41,037 nucleotides of DNA from Bacteroides faecichinchillae JCM 17102. GTDB lineage: Bacteria > Bacteroidota > Bacteroidia > Bacteroidales > Bacteroidaceae. The position numbers and the translations under genes were made by a program. The notes under the pieces were generated by a model. That model was not told where the DNA came from. It saw nothing but the letters and a program-made list of their open reading frames with translations, and did not search any database. Position 1 is the stretch's first letter; every line of letters begins with the position of its first letter. The stretch covers positions 1-41,037 of the forward strand of contig NZ_BAKK01000036.1 of assembly GCF_000614145.1 (NCBI RefSeq), given 5' to 3'. Below are positions 23,639 through 35,178 of this stretch, piece by piece.

Positions 23639-25108
23639 TTATTTAGGCATATCAGGTAATTTCCACCCATCACGATATGTATGTTTAATCAGTTCTTGAG
23701 CAAAAGCCTGCGCATTAACTGGTTCTGTCCAAGTTTTATCAAAGGTTGGATGACCATTCTTAATAGTAAAACCATCCTTAATGACAGAACGAACAGTAGC
23801 ATTCGGATCAATATTGGTAAATGTCATATTCGGTCCGTCCCACAGCAACTCTTGGTTGAGCGACTGCAATCTGATAGCAAGTACACCCATTACTACCATT
23901 TCATTGAAAGGACCTGCTTCGCTGAACGAAGATGCAGTCTGTATACGATTAGACGGTCTTTCCTTACATGCACGTACAAAATCCATTTCGTGAGATTCCT
24001 GAATTTCACGTAACACCTTTGGAGAATCTGGATTTCTTCCTGACAACAACCATGGATTAATACCGTAGCTACCACAGATAAGAGTATCTTTTGTTCCATG
24101 GAAAATGACACCACCACCATGATCATTCAGATCTTTGTGTGCAGGCAATCCTTCAGGACGCATTGGTTTTAAACCTCCATCATACCAAATAACTTCAACC
24201 TCCGGCATTGCTACCTTCGGCATATTATCACGAGCAGGGAAAGTATATTTCACCATCTGAGCACTTGGTGCACAATCAGATAACAATAATGTAGAACTAC
24301 CTTGTACTTTAGTAGGATAAGTTAATTTCAATCCTTTGAATACAGGATGAAGGATATGGCAAGCCATATCACCTAATGCACCTGTTCCAAAATCCCACCA
24401 ACCACGCCAGTTCCATGGAGTATAACATGAATTATAATCACGATATTGAGCCGGGCCAAGGAATAAATCCCAATCCAATGATTCAGGAACTGCTTGACTT
24501 ATTTCCGGACGATTGAGTCCCTGTGGCCAGATAGGACGGTCTGTAAACGCTTCTACTTTAGTGACTTCTCCAATTTCACCATTCCATATCCATTCACAGA
24601 CTTTACGAACACCCGGTGCAGAAGAGCCCTGATTACCCATTTGTGTAGCTACATTATATTTTTCAGCCAATTTTGTCAATAAGCGTGATTCATATACCGT
24701 ATGAGTTAGTGGTTTCTCGCAATAAACGTTCTTCCCCATCATAATAGCTTCCGACGCAATGATAGCATGAGTATGATCAGGTGTTGCTATCATTACAGCA
24801 TCCGCAGATTTTCCTAACTTATCGAACATAATACGATAGTCACGAAATCGTTTTGCTTTCGGATATTTCTTGAATACATGACCGCTATAGTTCCAGTCTA
24901 CATCGCAAAGGCCAATAATGTTTTGACTTGACAAACCATTCAGCACACTAGCACCGCGACCTCCGATCCCGACACCTAAAATATTAATTTTATCACTTGG
25001 CGACACATGGCCATGACTCTTACCTAAAATAATGTTAGGAGCAATAGATATACCTGCTAACGCTGCAGCTCCCGTTTTGATAAATTGTCTTCTCGAAATG
25101 TTTGACAT
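23639..25108 (-). CDS. Gfo/Idh/MocA oxidoreductase with a twin-arginine signal
   Basis: A 489-residue NAD(P)-dependent oxidoreductase. The N-terminus SRRQFIKTGAAALAG is a TAT signal (RR at 6-7), so the protein is exported folded with its cofactor. The Rossmann motif is GVGIGGRGASV (about 46-56), followed by the EKPLTHTVYES catalytic-lysine segment (about 131-141), a family hallmark. The C-terminal domain is typical of the large Bacteroides forms. It likely oxidises the C3 hydroxyl of glycosides to 3-keto sugars, or the reverse, together with the protein encoded at 25120. Its start is 11 bp after that gene's stop. Confidence 0.9.
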   Translation of the reverse strand: MSNISRRQFIKTGAAALAGISIAPNIILGKSHGHVSPSDKINILGVGIGGRGASVLNGLSSQNIIGLCDVDWNYSGHVFKKYPKAKRFRDYRIMFDKLGKSADAVMIATPDHTHAIIASEAIMMGKNVYCEKPLTHTVYESRLLTKLAEKYNVATQMGNQGSSAPGVRKVCEWIWNGEIGEVTKVEAFTDRPIWPQGLNRPEISQAVPESLDWDLFLGPAQYRDYNSCYTPWNWRGWWDFGTGALGDMACHILHPVFKGLKLTYPTKVQGSSTLLLSDCAPSAQMVKYTFPARDNMPKVAMPEVEVIWYDGGLKPMRPEGLPAHKDLNDHGGGVIFHGTKDTLICGSYGINPWLLSGRNPDSPKVLREIQESHEMDFVRACKERPSNRIQTASSFSEAGPFNEMVVMGVLAIRLQSLNQELLWDGPNMTFTNIDPNATVRSVIKDGFTIKNGHPTFDKTWTEPVNAQAFAQELIKHTYRDGWKLPDMPK

Positions 25109-25119
25109 AATTTATAGTA

Positions 25120-26211
25120 TTAAGGATTAATTATAGATTCTAGATTATTATTCTGCAATAATCCATATCCATTTTTCATATTCTTTCTACGTTCGCGAAT
25201 TTTTTCCAGTGTCCTCAGATTACCAATAGAAGGCAAGTCATGTGTTTGAGCATCTTCCAAAAAAGTCCAGGCATATTCTGAAGCAATGGCAGAATCACGC
25301 ATGAACGGTAATTGAGGATTACGTATTCCTGTTTCTATAGAATCTGCAAATAAATCACATAAAGCATCGATGTTTTTCCCACCGAAAGGTTTCTCCAAAT
25401 GAATAGTCTCATGAACCCCATGAAGATCAACTTTTGCCATTTGAAAGTCATGAGTCATATGGGCTATGCCTTTTGTTCCGATGATATCCACATATGAATT
25501 ATGGGTTTGATCTTTAGACAACTGCCCATATACAAATCCCTGTGTGATATCAAAAACTACTCCATTCTGAAAAGTTCCATGACACTGTACCCACCAAGGA
25601 TCTTTATAATTCCACATATTGATACCTTGAGCATGCCATGTTTTATAATCACAACCAGCATACCAGCGAGCGATATCTACATAATGCATACCACAATCGT
25701 GGAAAGCAGGCCCTTCATATTCATGTCCTTCACCCGGTGCTAATCCGGGAGTCATGTGGCAAACACGTAAAATTGCTAATTCACCGATTTCACCTCTGTC
25801 TATAAATTGTTTGATTTCCCGATGATACCAGGAATTTCGAAGATATAAATTAACGGTAGAAAGACGGTCAGTATTTTCCGTAAGTTCTACAACCTCCCAT
25901 TCTCTATCAACCGTGTCTGCAACTGGTTTCTCTGAAATAATGTGTTTTCCACTACGAATAGCACGTTCAATCTGCTTCTTACGAGAATCTGCTAATGCAA
26001 AAAGTCCAACTACTTGCACACTTTCATCATCAAATATAACTTGTTCATCAGCTACAACTTTAGATTCTGGTGAGAGTACTTTAGCTAGTTCACGGGAATC
26101 AGCACTTACATCACAAATGTATGCAACTTCCCATCGACCACTCTTTAGCATTTCTTCTAAATAAAATCGTCCCATGCGACCGAAACCGATCAGTCCAACT
26201 TTAATTTTCAT
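25120..26211 (-). CDS. Gfo/Idh/MocA family oxidoreductase, cytosolic
   Basis: A 363-residue enzyme without a signal peptide. NAD(P)-binding GFGRMGRFYLE (about 9-19) and EKPVADTVDREWE with the catalytic Lys (about 95-107) identify the family; the HDCGMHYVDIARWY segment fits the substrate domain. First gene of the five-gene operon and the only product predicted to be cytosolic. It could be the partner dehydrogenase of a 3-keto-glycoside route, or a myo-inositol-type dehydrogenase; the substrate is not determined by the sequence. A good promoter lies about 150 bp upstream. Confidence 0.9.
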   Translation of the reverse strand: MKIKVGLIGFGRMGRFYLEEMLKSGRWEVAYICDVSADSRELAKVLSPESKVVADEQVIFDDESVQVVGLFALADSRKKQIERAIRSGKHIISEKPVADTVDREWEVVELTENTDRLSTVNLYLRNSWYHREIKQFIDRGEIGELAILRVCHMTPGLAPGEGHEYEGPAFHDCGMHYVDIARWYAGCDYKTWHAQGINMWNYKDPWWVQCHGTFQNGVVFDITQGFVYGQLSKDQTHNSYVDIIGTKGIAHMTHDFQMAKVDLHGVHETIHLEKPFGGKNIDALCDLFADSIETGIRNPQLPFMRDSAIASEYAWTFLEDAQTHDLPSIGNLRTLEKIRERRKNMKNGYGLLQNNNLESIINP

Positions 26212-26362
26212 ATTACTTCTATTTAGTTATTCAAAGTATTATATATAATAAGGTATAAAATTCAATATTGAACTTCCAGACAATCCTAGAAATATGTGGT
26301 CTTTTTTAAATATCTTAGCAAATTCGTGTTTCATACTTTTATGCCTATTAGTAGCTACGCAA

Positions 26363-26393
26363 CAAATGTACGGCAATTGGTAAGAAAATGAAA
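26363..26393 (-). promoter_or_regulatory. Promoter of the 3-keto-glycoside-like operon
   Basis: Minus strand: TTTC (26390-26393), 19-bp gap, TACATTTG (26363-26370), a near-consensus Bacteroides promoter. The leader would be about 145 nt. The gap 26212-26607 otherwise contains no gene that I can support; a 67-codon frame at 26239-26442 has no family resemblance and lies across the leader and promoter. I see no operator or riboswitch. Confidence 0.7.
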
Positions 26394-26607
26394 GTCTACT
26401 TATATAAAGAAATATAAAAATAACACAAAAAAGCATTAACATCTTATTATTATCACTGAAATAAAACCATTTACTTAATATTTAATAAAAAGCAGACTAT
26501 TTCTTTATATTACCAACTCCTGATTTTAATCAATCAACACCCTAAGTTCAGCCCAAAGTACAATTTACAATTAAAAAACTCCAAGACTTAAAAGTATTTA
26601 TTGCCTA

Positions 26608-27009
26608 TCAAGCAATTCCCAACAATTCAACCTCAAATATCAATGTTGAAAAAGCAGGAATCGGGCCTAAAGTACGCGCCCCATATCCCATCGTATACGG
26701 AATATAAATAACCCATTTATCCCCTATGTGCATTTGCTGAAGAGCTAATTGCCAGCCTTCTATCACATCACTAAGACGAAAAGCCTCCGGACAACCACGT
26801 TCATAAGAATTATCAAATTCTCTGCCATTTATCAAACTGCCTTTATAATGTACTGTTACAATATTACGTACATTAGGTGAAATATTTGCCGTACTACTCT
26901 CCAATATTTTATAATATATATTACACGACAATGAACAAATACCTTCTTGCCGGGAAAGTTCACTAATAAACTGTAGATTCTTTTCTTTATACTCTTCTTT
27001 TCTTCCCAT
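26608..27009 (-). CDS. FKBP-type peptidyl-prolyl isomerase
   Basis: A 133-residue protein ending in a canonical FKBP domain: VHYKGSLINGREFDNSYERG, DVIEGWQLALQQMHIGDKW, YGARTLGPIPAFSTLIFEVELL. It catalyses prolyl cis/trans isomerisation in protein folding. The frame is open to 27051, but a -7 element sits at 27029-27036, so the start is more likely ATG 27009 (MGRKEEYKEKN). That start leaves no signal peptide, pointing to the cytoplasm, whereas many Bacteroides FKBPs are lipoproteins. Divergent from the A2M gene. Confidence 0.87.
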   Translation of the reverse strand: MGRKEEYKEKNLQFISELSRQEGICSLSCNIYYKILESSTANISPNVRNIVTVHYKGSLINGREFDNSYERGCPEAFRLSDVIEGWQLALQQMHIGDKWVIYIPYTMGYGARTLGPIPAFSTLIFEVELLGIA

Positions 27010-27028
27010 TACAAAATTTATTTTTATA

Positions 27029-27036
27029 CAAAAATA
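27029..27036 (-). promoter_or_regulatory. -7 element for the FKBP gene
   Basis: The minus strand reads TATTTTTG, fitting TAnnTTTG; start predicted near 27022, about 13 nt before the FKBP ATG. It is back to back with the A2M promoter. Confidence 0.5.
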
Positions 27037-27059
27037 AGAAGAAACTTCCATAAAATCTG

Positions 27060-27067
27060 TATATTTG
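27060..27067 (+). promoter_or_regulatory. -7 element for the A2M-pbpC operon
   Basis: TATATTTGC, a full match. Transcription near 27074 would begin after the TTG at 27072, so the A2M protein must start at the ATG at 27096 (MELIRTRC). Confidence 0.6.
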
Positions 27068-27095
27068 CTTATTGAATCTTAAAAACACCTTCGTT

Positions 27096-30000
27096 ATGGA
27101 ACTAATCAGAACTAGATGCAGCAAAACTGCCGGACTATTCTTTCTTATTTCGATAATTTTAGTCCTATCTTCATGTTCAAGTAGCAGTCAGAAAGACATT
27201 ATACCTTCTGCTGAGTATGCTCCGCATGTGAATGCATATACAGGAGGAGTAATTTCACAAAATTCTACCATACGAATTGAACTAACCCAAGATCTGCCAA
27301 TGGTAGAGCTTAACAACGAGTTGAAAGATGATCCTTTTCATTTTTCTCCTTCCATAAAAGGAAAAGCATATTGGATTAATAATAATACCATTGAATTCGT
27401 TCCCGAAGAAGGAGCCTTAAAACCCGGAGAATTTTACGAAGGAATATTTGAATTAGGAAACTTTGTAGAAGTGGATAAACGCTTGAAAAAATTCAATTTT
27501 TCATTCCGGGTACAAGAACGCAACTTTACTTTACATACAGAATCAATAACGATCACCGCTACTCAACCGGATGTAGTCACCGTAAATGGAACGATCTGTT
27601 TCAGTGACGTTATAAAAAAAGAAGAAGTTAATAAAATGCTGACTATCGGCAATGGTGGGAATACTCCAATTGAAATAACAGCAACAGATAATCCTACCCG
27701 CTACGAATTTGTCATTAACCAAGTTCCAAGAAGACAAGAAGACTATCAGTTAAAAATAACAGCCAATGGAAAAGTAGCCGACATAGACCAGATGCAAGAA
27801 GAAGAGATATTAATTCCCGCTAAAGGTAATTTCCTCTTTCTTTCTGCTAAGCGTATCAACCAACCGGAAAATGGAATTGAAGTTATTTTCTCCGATCCCG
27901 TTTCCAATACACAAGACTTAAAAGGGTTAATTGAAGTACCGAAAATCTCATCTTCTATCTCGCAAATTAAAGACAATAAAGTCTTTATATATTTCGATGC
28001 CAATCAACTAAATCAACTAACTTTAAAAATTCATGAAGGAGTAAAAAGCAGTCAAGGAAAGACATTAAATACATCTCAATCGATCTCATTCAGCGAGCAG
28101 AATCTAAAACCACAGGTAGAAATGGGCACTTCTGCTGCTATCCTACCCAATTCCAAAAGTCTGATTATTCCATTTCGTGCTGTAAATCTATACGCAGTAG
28201 ACATTAACATTATTCGCATTTTTGAGAATAATGTATTAATGTTCATGCAGACAAATTCGCTTTCATCAGCTAATGAATTACGCCGTTCAGGAAGATTGGT
28301 CTACAAAAAGACACTATGGCTCGCTAAAGATTCTTCGAAAGACATTCATCGTTGGGAAGACTATTCTATTGATCTTGCCGGACTGATTCGGCAAGAACCG
28401 GGAGCTATTTATCGGGTTATTCTATCTTTCCGCCAGGAGTATTCAGCGTATCCTTGTGGAGGAGAAAATAAAGAATTACAGTTTACAAACAATGATGCAG
28501 CAAACGATTTGACTAGGATCAGTAGCGAAACATTATCCGACGAAGAAGAAGCTGTTTGGGATACTCCGGAGGCATATTACTACTATAACGGCAGTGTACC
28601 TATGGATTGGAGTCAATATAAATGGAATGAGCGTGATAATCCTTGTCACCCATCCTATTATATGATTTCTGACCGTGTAGCTAGTTGTAACGTTTTCGCT
28701 TCCAACTTAGGAATGATTGTGAAAAAGAATTCACTCAATAAATTATGGATTGCTGTAAACAACATATTAGACACTAACCCCATCAAGAAAGCGGAAGTAA
28801 CCATATACAACTTCCAATTACAGCCAATAGGGAAAGGAGAAACAAACGGGGAAGGATTCGTAGAAATTTCTCCAAAAGGAATACCTTTTATTGCTGTTGC
28901 AGAATTTGATAAGCAAAAGGCATACGTCCGCGTTGTAGATGGAGAAGAACAATCTGTCAGTCGTTTTGACGTAGGAGGCAAAGATATTCAAAAAGGATTA
29001 AAAGGATTTATATATGGCGAAAGAGGAGTATGGCGACCAGGGGATACGCTTCACATCTCCTTTATTCTGGAAGATCGTGAAAAAAGAATCCCTGACAGAC
29101 ATCCTGTAGCATTGGAAATCTACAATCCCAAAGGACAGTTTTACACCAAAATGGTTTCAACTAAAGGTATGAATGGTTTTTATACATTTGATGTACCGAC
29201 ACAAACAAGTGATCCGACAGGAAGATGGAATGCGTATGTCAAAGTGGGAGGAACTGCCTTTCACAAGAGCCTGTTGATTGAAACCGTAAAGCCCAACCGA
29301 TTAAAGATCGACCTGTCTATGCCTACCATTTTGCAAGCTACCTATAAGGAAGTTTATGCAATTCTTACCTCTGCATGGCTAACTGGTGCTAAGGCGTCCC
29401 AGCTAAAAACCAAAGTTGAAATGACCTTATCTAAGGTTAATACTCAATTCAAGAATTACAACCAGTATATTTTTAATAATCCAGCAACAGATTTTACGAC
29501 AATGAAATCTGATGTATTCAGCGGTGTACTGGACGAGAAAGGAATGGTAGGATTCACTATAAATCTTCCGGCAGCAACTCAAGCGCCAGGTATGTTGAAT
29601 GCCACCTTCATCGCTCGTGTTTTCGAACCAGGAGGAGACGCAAGTATTTACACACATAGCGTTCCATTTTCCCCATTTGACTCATATGTAGGAATTAATC
29701 TTAACCAGCCTAAAGGGAAATATATCGAAACAGATAAAGACCATATATTTGATATTGTAACTGTCGATGAACAAGGACAATTAGTGGATCGTTCTAATCT
29801 GGAATATAAAATATATCGAATTGACTGGAGTTGGTGGTGGGATAACAGCGAAGCATCAATTGGGACCTACATCAATAGCAGTTCTTTTACTCCTGTTGCC
29901 AGTGGCAATCTACAAACGACAAGAGGAAAAGCAACCTTTAAATTTCGTGTCAATTATCCGGATTGGGGACGTTATTTGGTATATGTACAAGACAAAGAAA

Positions 30001-32731
30001 GCGGACATGCAACAGGAGGTACTATCTATGTAGATTGGCCCGACTGGCGGGGTCGTTCCAATAGAAGTAATCCAAGTGGAGTCAAAATGCTGGCATTCTC
30101 ATTGGACAAAAATTCTTATGAAATAGGAGAAACAGTTACAGCCATTATTCCGGCTTCTGCAGGAGGACGCGCATTGGTTTCCATAGAAAATGGTTCTACG
30201 GTTTTACAACAGAAATGGACGGAAGTATCTAATGAAGGAGATACCAAAATTACTTTCAAAACAACTCCGGAAATGGCTCCGAATGTATATCTACATATTA
30301 GTTTGTTGCAGCCACATGCACAAACAGTCAATGACCTACCTATTCGGATGTATGGAATTGTGCCGGTATTCGTTACCAATAGTCAAACCATACTGCAACC
30401 ACAGATCAAAATGCCGGATGTATTACGTCCAGAAACTGATTTCAATGTAACAATTAGTGAGAAAACAGGTAAACCGATGACATACACTTTAGCCATCGTA
30501 GATGACGGATTACTGGATCTAACCAACTTCAAGACTCCCGATCCTTGGAATGATTTTTATGCACGTGAAGCACTCGGTATCCGTACTTGGGATATGTATG
30601 ATAATGTATTGGGAGTCTCAGCAGGTCAGTACAATTCATTATTCAGTACAGGTGGTGATGCAACACTGAAACCAGCAGATACCAAAGCAAATCGTTTCAA
30701 ACCAGTAGTCAAGTTTATCGGCCCATTCTATTTAGGAAAAAGCAAGCAACAAACACATACGTTGAAACTTCCAATGTATGTAGGTTCCGTACGTACAATG
30801 GTGATTGCCGGACAAGACGGTGCATATGGCAATACGGAAAAGACATCATCTGTCCGAACTCCTCTGATGTTGCTATCCAGTTTGCCACGAGTACTCAGTA
30901 CGCAGGAGGAAATTACCGTTCCGGTAAATATCTTTGCAATGGAGAATCAGGTAAAGAATGTAACCGTATCATTAAAAGTTTCTGGTGGAGGTGTACAGAT
31001 TAGCGGTCCACAGCAACAAACACTTACATTCAATCAACCTGGAGATCAACTAACCTTCTTCACACTGAAAACAGGTAATCAAACAGGAAAAGCAACCATT
31101 CATCTGACTGCAAGTGGTGGAGGGCAACAGACTCAGGAGACTATTGAAATAGAAGTACGAAATCCGAATCCGGTGGTGTCATTACGTAATAGCCAATGGA
31201 TTGAAACAGGAAAAGAAGCTGAACTATCTTATAACTTAGAAGGCTCTTCATCCGCCAACAATCATGTACAACTGGAAGTATCTCGTATACCATCAGTAGA
31301 CATCAGCCGTCGATTCGATTTTCTGTATAATTATCAACACCAATGTACGGAGCAATTAACATCTAAAGCATTGCCTCTCTTATTTGTTTCCCAATTCAAA
31401 ACAGTGGATGAGAAAGAGACTGAAAAGATAAAAACAAATATTCAGGAAGCTATCCGCCAGATTTACGCACGTCAACTTCCTAACGGAGGATTTGTGTATT
31501 GGCCAGGAAATGCTGTCGCCGACGAATGGATTACTTCTTACACTGGAATGTTCTTGACGCTTGCACAAGAAAAAGGATATGCTGTTCATCCAAATGTAAT
31601 TAACAAATGGAAACGATTCCAACGAGCAGCCGCACAAAATTGGCGAATACCTCAGGATGCCAGTGAATGGCAATTATGGCAATCTGAGTTGAAACAAGCA
31701 TTCCGGCTATACACCCTTGCGTTAGCCGATGCACCGGAGTATGGAGCTATGAACCGAATGAAGGAACAAAAAGGGATATCTCTTCAGGCAAAATGGAGAC
31801 TGGCAGCAGCTTATGCATTAACCGGAAGATGAAACCAGCAGAAGAACTGGTATACAATGCAGAAACTACAGTAATCCCCTATTCTTCTGCAAACCAGATT
31901 TATGGTTCGTATGATAGAGACGAAGCTATGATTCTAGAAACATTGCTTCTGATGAATCGTGAACGAGAAGCTTTACAACAAGCAAAAAAAGTATCTCAAA
32001 ATCTGGCAGAAGAAAATTGGTTCAGCACCCAATCAACAGCTTTTGCTCTCATGGCAATGGGACGTCTCGCCGAAAAGTTATCCGGAACTCTGGATTTTGC
32101 ATGGAAATGGAATGGCCAACAACAACCTGCTGTAAAATCGGCTAAAGCTGTATTTGAGAAAGAGCTTGCTACTTCTTCGAAGTCCGGAACTGTTTCTATC
32201 AAAAATCTGGGCAAAGGAGCTCTGAATGCAGATATTATCACACGTATCCAACTCGTAAACGATACTTTACCTACTATATCAGACAACATTCGTCTGGATG
32301 TGAGATACGTCAGCACAGAAGGACTACCTATTTCCATTGAAAACATTAAACAGGGAACTGACTTTATGGCTATCACTTCCGTATCTAATATTAGTGGTAC
32401 TTCCGACTATAACAATCTAGCCCTGACACATATTATACCATCCGGATGGGAAATATATAATGAGCGTATATTTATTCCTGAAGAGCCGGCAACTACGGAA
32501 TCAGCTGGTACCCCAGAAAATAAGAATCGTCCATTTACCTATCAGGATATTCGTGATGACCGGGTACTCACTTATTTCAATTTGCGTCGTGGCGAACAGA
32601 AAACATTTACTGTAAAATTACAAGCCACCTATGCAGGTAACTTTATCCTTCCTGCGATTCAATGCGAAGCGATGTACGACGCAGCTGTGCAAGCACGTAC
32701 CAAAGCGGGAAGAACGACTGTCAGCCGCTAA
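27096..32731 (+). CDS. Bacterial alpha-2-macroglobulin family lipoprotein, frame broken
   Basis: An envelope protease trap of about 1,878 residues. Signal peptide with lipobox-like LSSC (Cys about residue 26), MG domains, A2M bait-region/A2M core (SRFDVGGKDIQKGLKGFIYGERGVWRPGD near residue 630 marks the MG domain start), and a thioester site CTEQ with Cys1417 and Gln1420 (TGT at 31344). The first frame stops at 31832 (LTGR then TGA); the other is open across the junction to 32731. Adding one A (AGATGAAACC to AGAATGAAACC, near 31828) restores LTGRMKPAEEL. Known relatives trap proteases that reach the periplasm and are encoded with PBP1C, which follows 10 bp later. The break falls in the C-terminal helical thioester domain, so as written the protein would lose about 300 residues. 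Confidence 0.88.
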
Positions 32732-32741
32732 CATGTAGTTT

Positions 32742-35153
32742 ATGGGAGGTAAGCTAATAAAATTCTTAAAACATTTATCCATCACTCGGAAAGTAATGCT
32801 TAGTTGCATTACTCTTCTGGTGATCGGATATATCTTCTGCCTACCCAGACAATTATTCCATGTCCCCTATTCCACAGTCGTTACAGATCGAAACGAAGAA
32901 CTGTTGGGAGCCCGTATTGCATCTGACGGTCAATGGCGTTTTCCTCCACGTGCAACAACACCGGAGAAAATAAAGCAATGTCTTATCACTTTTGAAGATA
33001 AACATTTTTATCATCATTGGGGAGTGAATCCGTTATCTATCGGAAGAGCGTTCTATCAGAATACAAAAAACAAACGCGTAGTAAGTGGAGGAAGTACTCT
33101 TACCATGCAAACAATCCGGTTAGCCAGAAACAAATCACGCACCGTCAGCGAAAAGTTCATAGAAGTGGTTTTAGCTACCCGGCTGGAGTTTCGAGCTACT
33201 AAAGAGGAAATTCTATCCATGTATATATCACATGCACCATTCGGAGGTAATGTAGTAGGTCTGGATGCAGCTTCCTGGCGTTACTTCGGACATTCTGCCG
33301 AAGATTTATCATGGGCAGAATCGGCTATGTTGGCCGTTTTACCCAATGCACCTGCCATGATCCACTTATCAAAAGGAAGAACCACTCTGTTAGCCAAACG
33401 TAACCGATTATTAAAACAACTGTTTGAGAAAAAAATAATTGATTCATCAACCTACGAATTGGCTATCAGTGAACCGCTTCCGGACGAACCACACCCATTA
33501 CCTCAAATAGCACCTCACCTGGTTAGTCGCTTCTATCAAGAACGAAATGGAGCATATTCCCGTTCAACCATCGACCGAGGTATCCAGACTCAAATAGAGG
33601 ACATGGCAGAACGATGGAGTAATGAATTCAGTCGAAGTGATATCCGGAATCTTGCAATTCTAATTATTGACATTCCCACCAATCAGGTTATCGCTTATTG
33701 TGGCAATGTACACTTTGAGCAACAGAAAGGAGGATATCAGGTCGATATCATTCAAGCCCCCAGAAGTACGGGCAGCATACTAAAACCTTTCCTCTACTAT
33801 GCAATGTTAAAAGAAGGTAGTCTGTTACCACACACACTTTTACCGGATATCCCTATCAATATCAATGGATTTACTCCTCAAAATTTCAGCTTGCAATTTG
33901 AAGGCGCTGTACCAGCTTCAGAAGCTCTTGCGCGTTCATTAAACATACCGGCAGTTACTATGTTACAAAAATATGGAGTACCTAAATTTCACCATTTTCT
34001 GCAACAAATAGGATTTAAAACTATCAATAAACCTTCCTCCCATTACGGTTTATCACTTATTCTGGGAGGTGCAGAAGCTACTTTATGGGATGTGACGAAT
34101 GCGTATGCCGAAATGGGACGGATATTACTTGTACAAAAAGATGATGCATACAATATACTTTCCCAAAATGAAAAAGCACATATTCTACTTGCAATGAATG
34201 GTGAAGAAGAAACAAACACTTACGAACTATTCAATCACCAAACTAAAAATAAGCAAAGTCCATTCATCATACAAAAGGAAGGATTAAAAGAAGCTTCCGG
34301 TGCTGCCTGGCAAACACTATCCGCATTAACAGAAGTAAATCGTCCAGAAGAAATTGATTGGAAATCCATACCCTCTATGCAGACAATCGCCTGGAAAACT
34401 GGCACTAGTTATGGATTCCGAGATGCATGGGCTGTTGGTGTTACTCCTCGTTATGCAGTGGGTGTATGGGTTGGGAATGCTACCGGAGAAGGAAAACCCG
34501 GTTTGGTCGGTGCACAAACTGCCGGTCCCGTTTTATTCGATATATTTAACCTTCTTCCTTCTTCATCCTGGTTTGCAAGTCCTACCGGAATCTTCGTCGA
34601 AGCAGAAGTGTGCAAGCAATCCGGCCATTTGAAAGGAAGATTCTGTGAAGAAACAGATACTCTCCTAATTCTCCCCATCGGATTACGAACAGAAGCTTGT
34701 CCGTATCATCATCAGATCACCTTATCTACGGATGAAAGTCACCGTGTTTACGAAAACTGTGCTAATACAGAGCCAACTATTCAGAAATCATGGTTTACTC
34801 TTCCACCTGTATGGGAATGGTATTACAAACAACACCATCCTGAATACAAACCGTTGCCTCCTTTCAAAGCTGGTTGTGGTGAAGACGCTATTCAAACAAT
34901 GCAGTTCATTTATCCATCAATGAATGCGCATATCAAGCTTCCGAAACAAATGGATGGTAGTAAAGGATTCATGACTGTAGAATTAGCACATGCCAATGCT
35001 AATGAAACTATCTTTTGGCATCTTGACAACAGTTATATAACTCAGACACAAAATTTCCACAATATCTCGTTACAACCATCACCCGGCAAACATTTATTGA
35101 CAGCTGTAGATAGCAAAGGAAATACAGTTTCCACAACATTCTTTATTGAGTGA
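32742..35153 (+). CDS. pbpC: Penicillin-binding protein 1C
   Basis: An 803-residue inner-membrane bifunctional peptidoglycan synthase. One N-terminal helix (about 17-35); GT51 glycosyltransferase with catalytic Glu85 in EDKHFYHHWG and GGSTLTMQ (116-123); transpeptidase with Ser345-x-x-Lys348 (STGSILKP), SLN (399-401) and KTGT (552-555); then a C-terminal beta domain (BiPBP_C type, about 690-803). It starts 10 bp after the A2M stop; the A2M/PBP1C pairing is recurrent and is thought to link cell-wall repair with protease trapping. The frame is intact over its full length. Confidence 0.95.
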   Translation: MGGKLIKFLKHLSITRKVMLSCITLLVIGYIFCLPRQLFHVPYSTVVTDRNEELLGARIASDGQWRFPPRATTPEKIKQCLITFEDKHFYHHWGVNPLSIGRAFYQNTKNKRVVSGGSTLTMQTIRLARNKSRTVSEKFIEVVLATRLEFRATKEEILSMYISHAPFGGNVVGLDAASWRYFGHSAEDLSWAESAMLAVLPNAPAMIHLSKGRTTLLAKRNRLLKQLFEKKIIDSSTYELAISEPLPDEPHPLPQIAPHLVSRFYQERNGAYSRSTIDRGIQTQIEDMAERWSNEFSRSDIRNLAILIIDIPTNQVIAYCGNVHFEQQKGGYQVDIIQAPRSTGSILKPFLYYAMLKEGSLLPHTLLPDIPININGFTPQNFSLQFEGAVPASEALARSLNIPAVTMLQKYGVPKFHHFLQQIGFKTINKPSSHYGLSLILGGAEATLWDVTNAYAEMGRILLVQKDDAYNILSQNEKAHILLAMNGEEETNTYELFNHQTKNKQSPFIIQKEGLKEASGAAWQTLSALTEVNRPEEIDWKSIPSMQTIAWKTGTSYGFRDAWAVGVTPRYAVGVWVGNATGEGKPGLVGAQTAGPVLFDIFNLLPSSSWFASPTGIFVEAEVCKQSGHLKGRFCEETDTLLILPIGLRTEACPYHHQITLSTDESHRVYENCANTEPTIQKSWFTLPPVWEWYYKQHHPEYKPLPPFKAGCGEDAIQTMQFIYPSMNAHIKLPKQMDGSKGFMTVELAHANANETIFWHLDNSYITQTQNFHNISLQPSPGKHLLTAVDSKGNTVSTTFFIE

Positions 35154-35166
35154 CCTACAGATTTAC

Positions 35167-35174
35167 TATCTTTG
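35167..35174 (+). promoter_or_regulatory. -7 element 4 bp before the MFS start codon
   Basis: TATCTTTG matches the -7 consensus; the ATG is at 35179. A normal start of transcription (about 7 bp after the element) would fall at or next to the ATG, giving a leaderless or nearly leaderless mRNA. It also shows that the longer TTG-start frame from 35146 is unlikely. Confidence 0.55.
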
Positions 35175-35178
35175 CAAA

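Noticed and set aside
26239..26442. A 67-codon frame upstream of the 3-keto-glycoside-like operon
   Set aside because: No family resemblance; it covers the operon's own leader and promoter.
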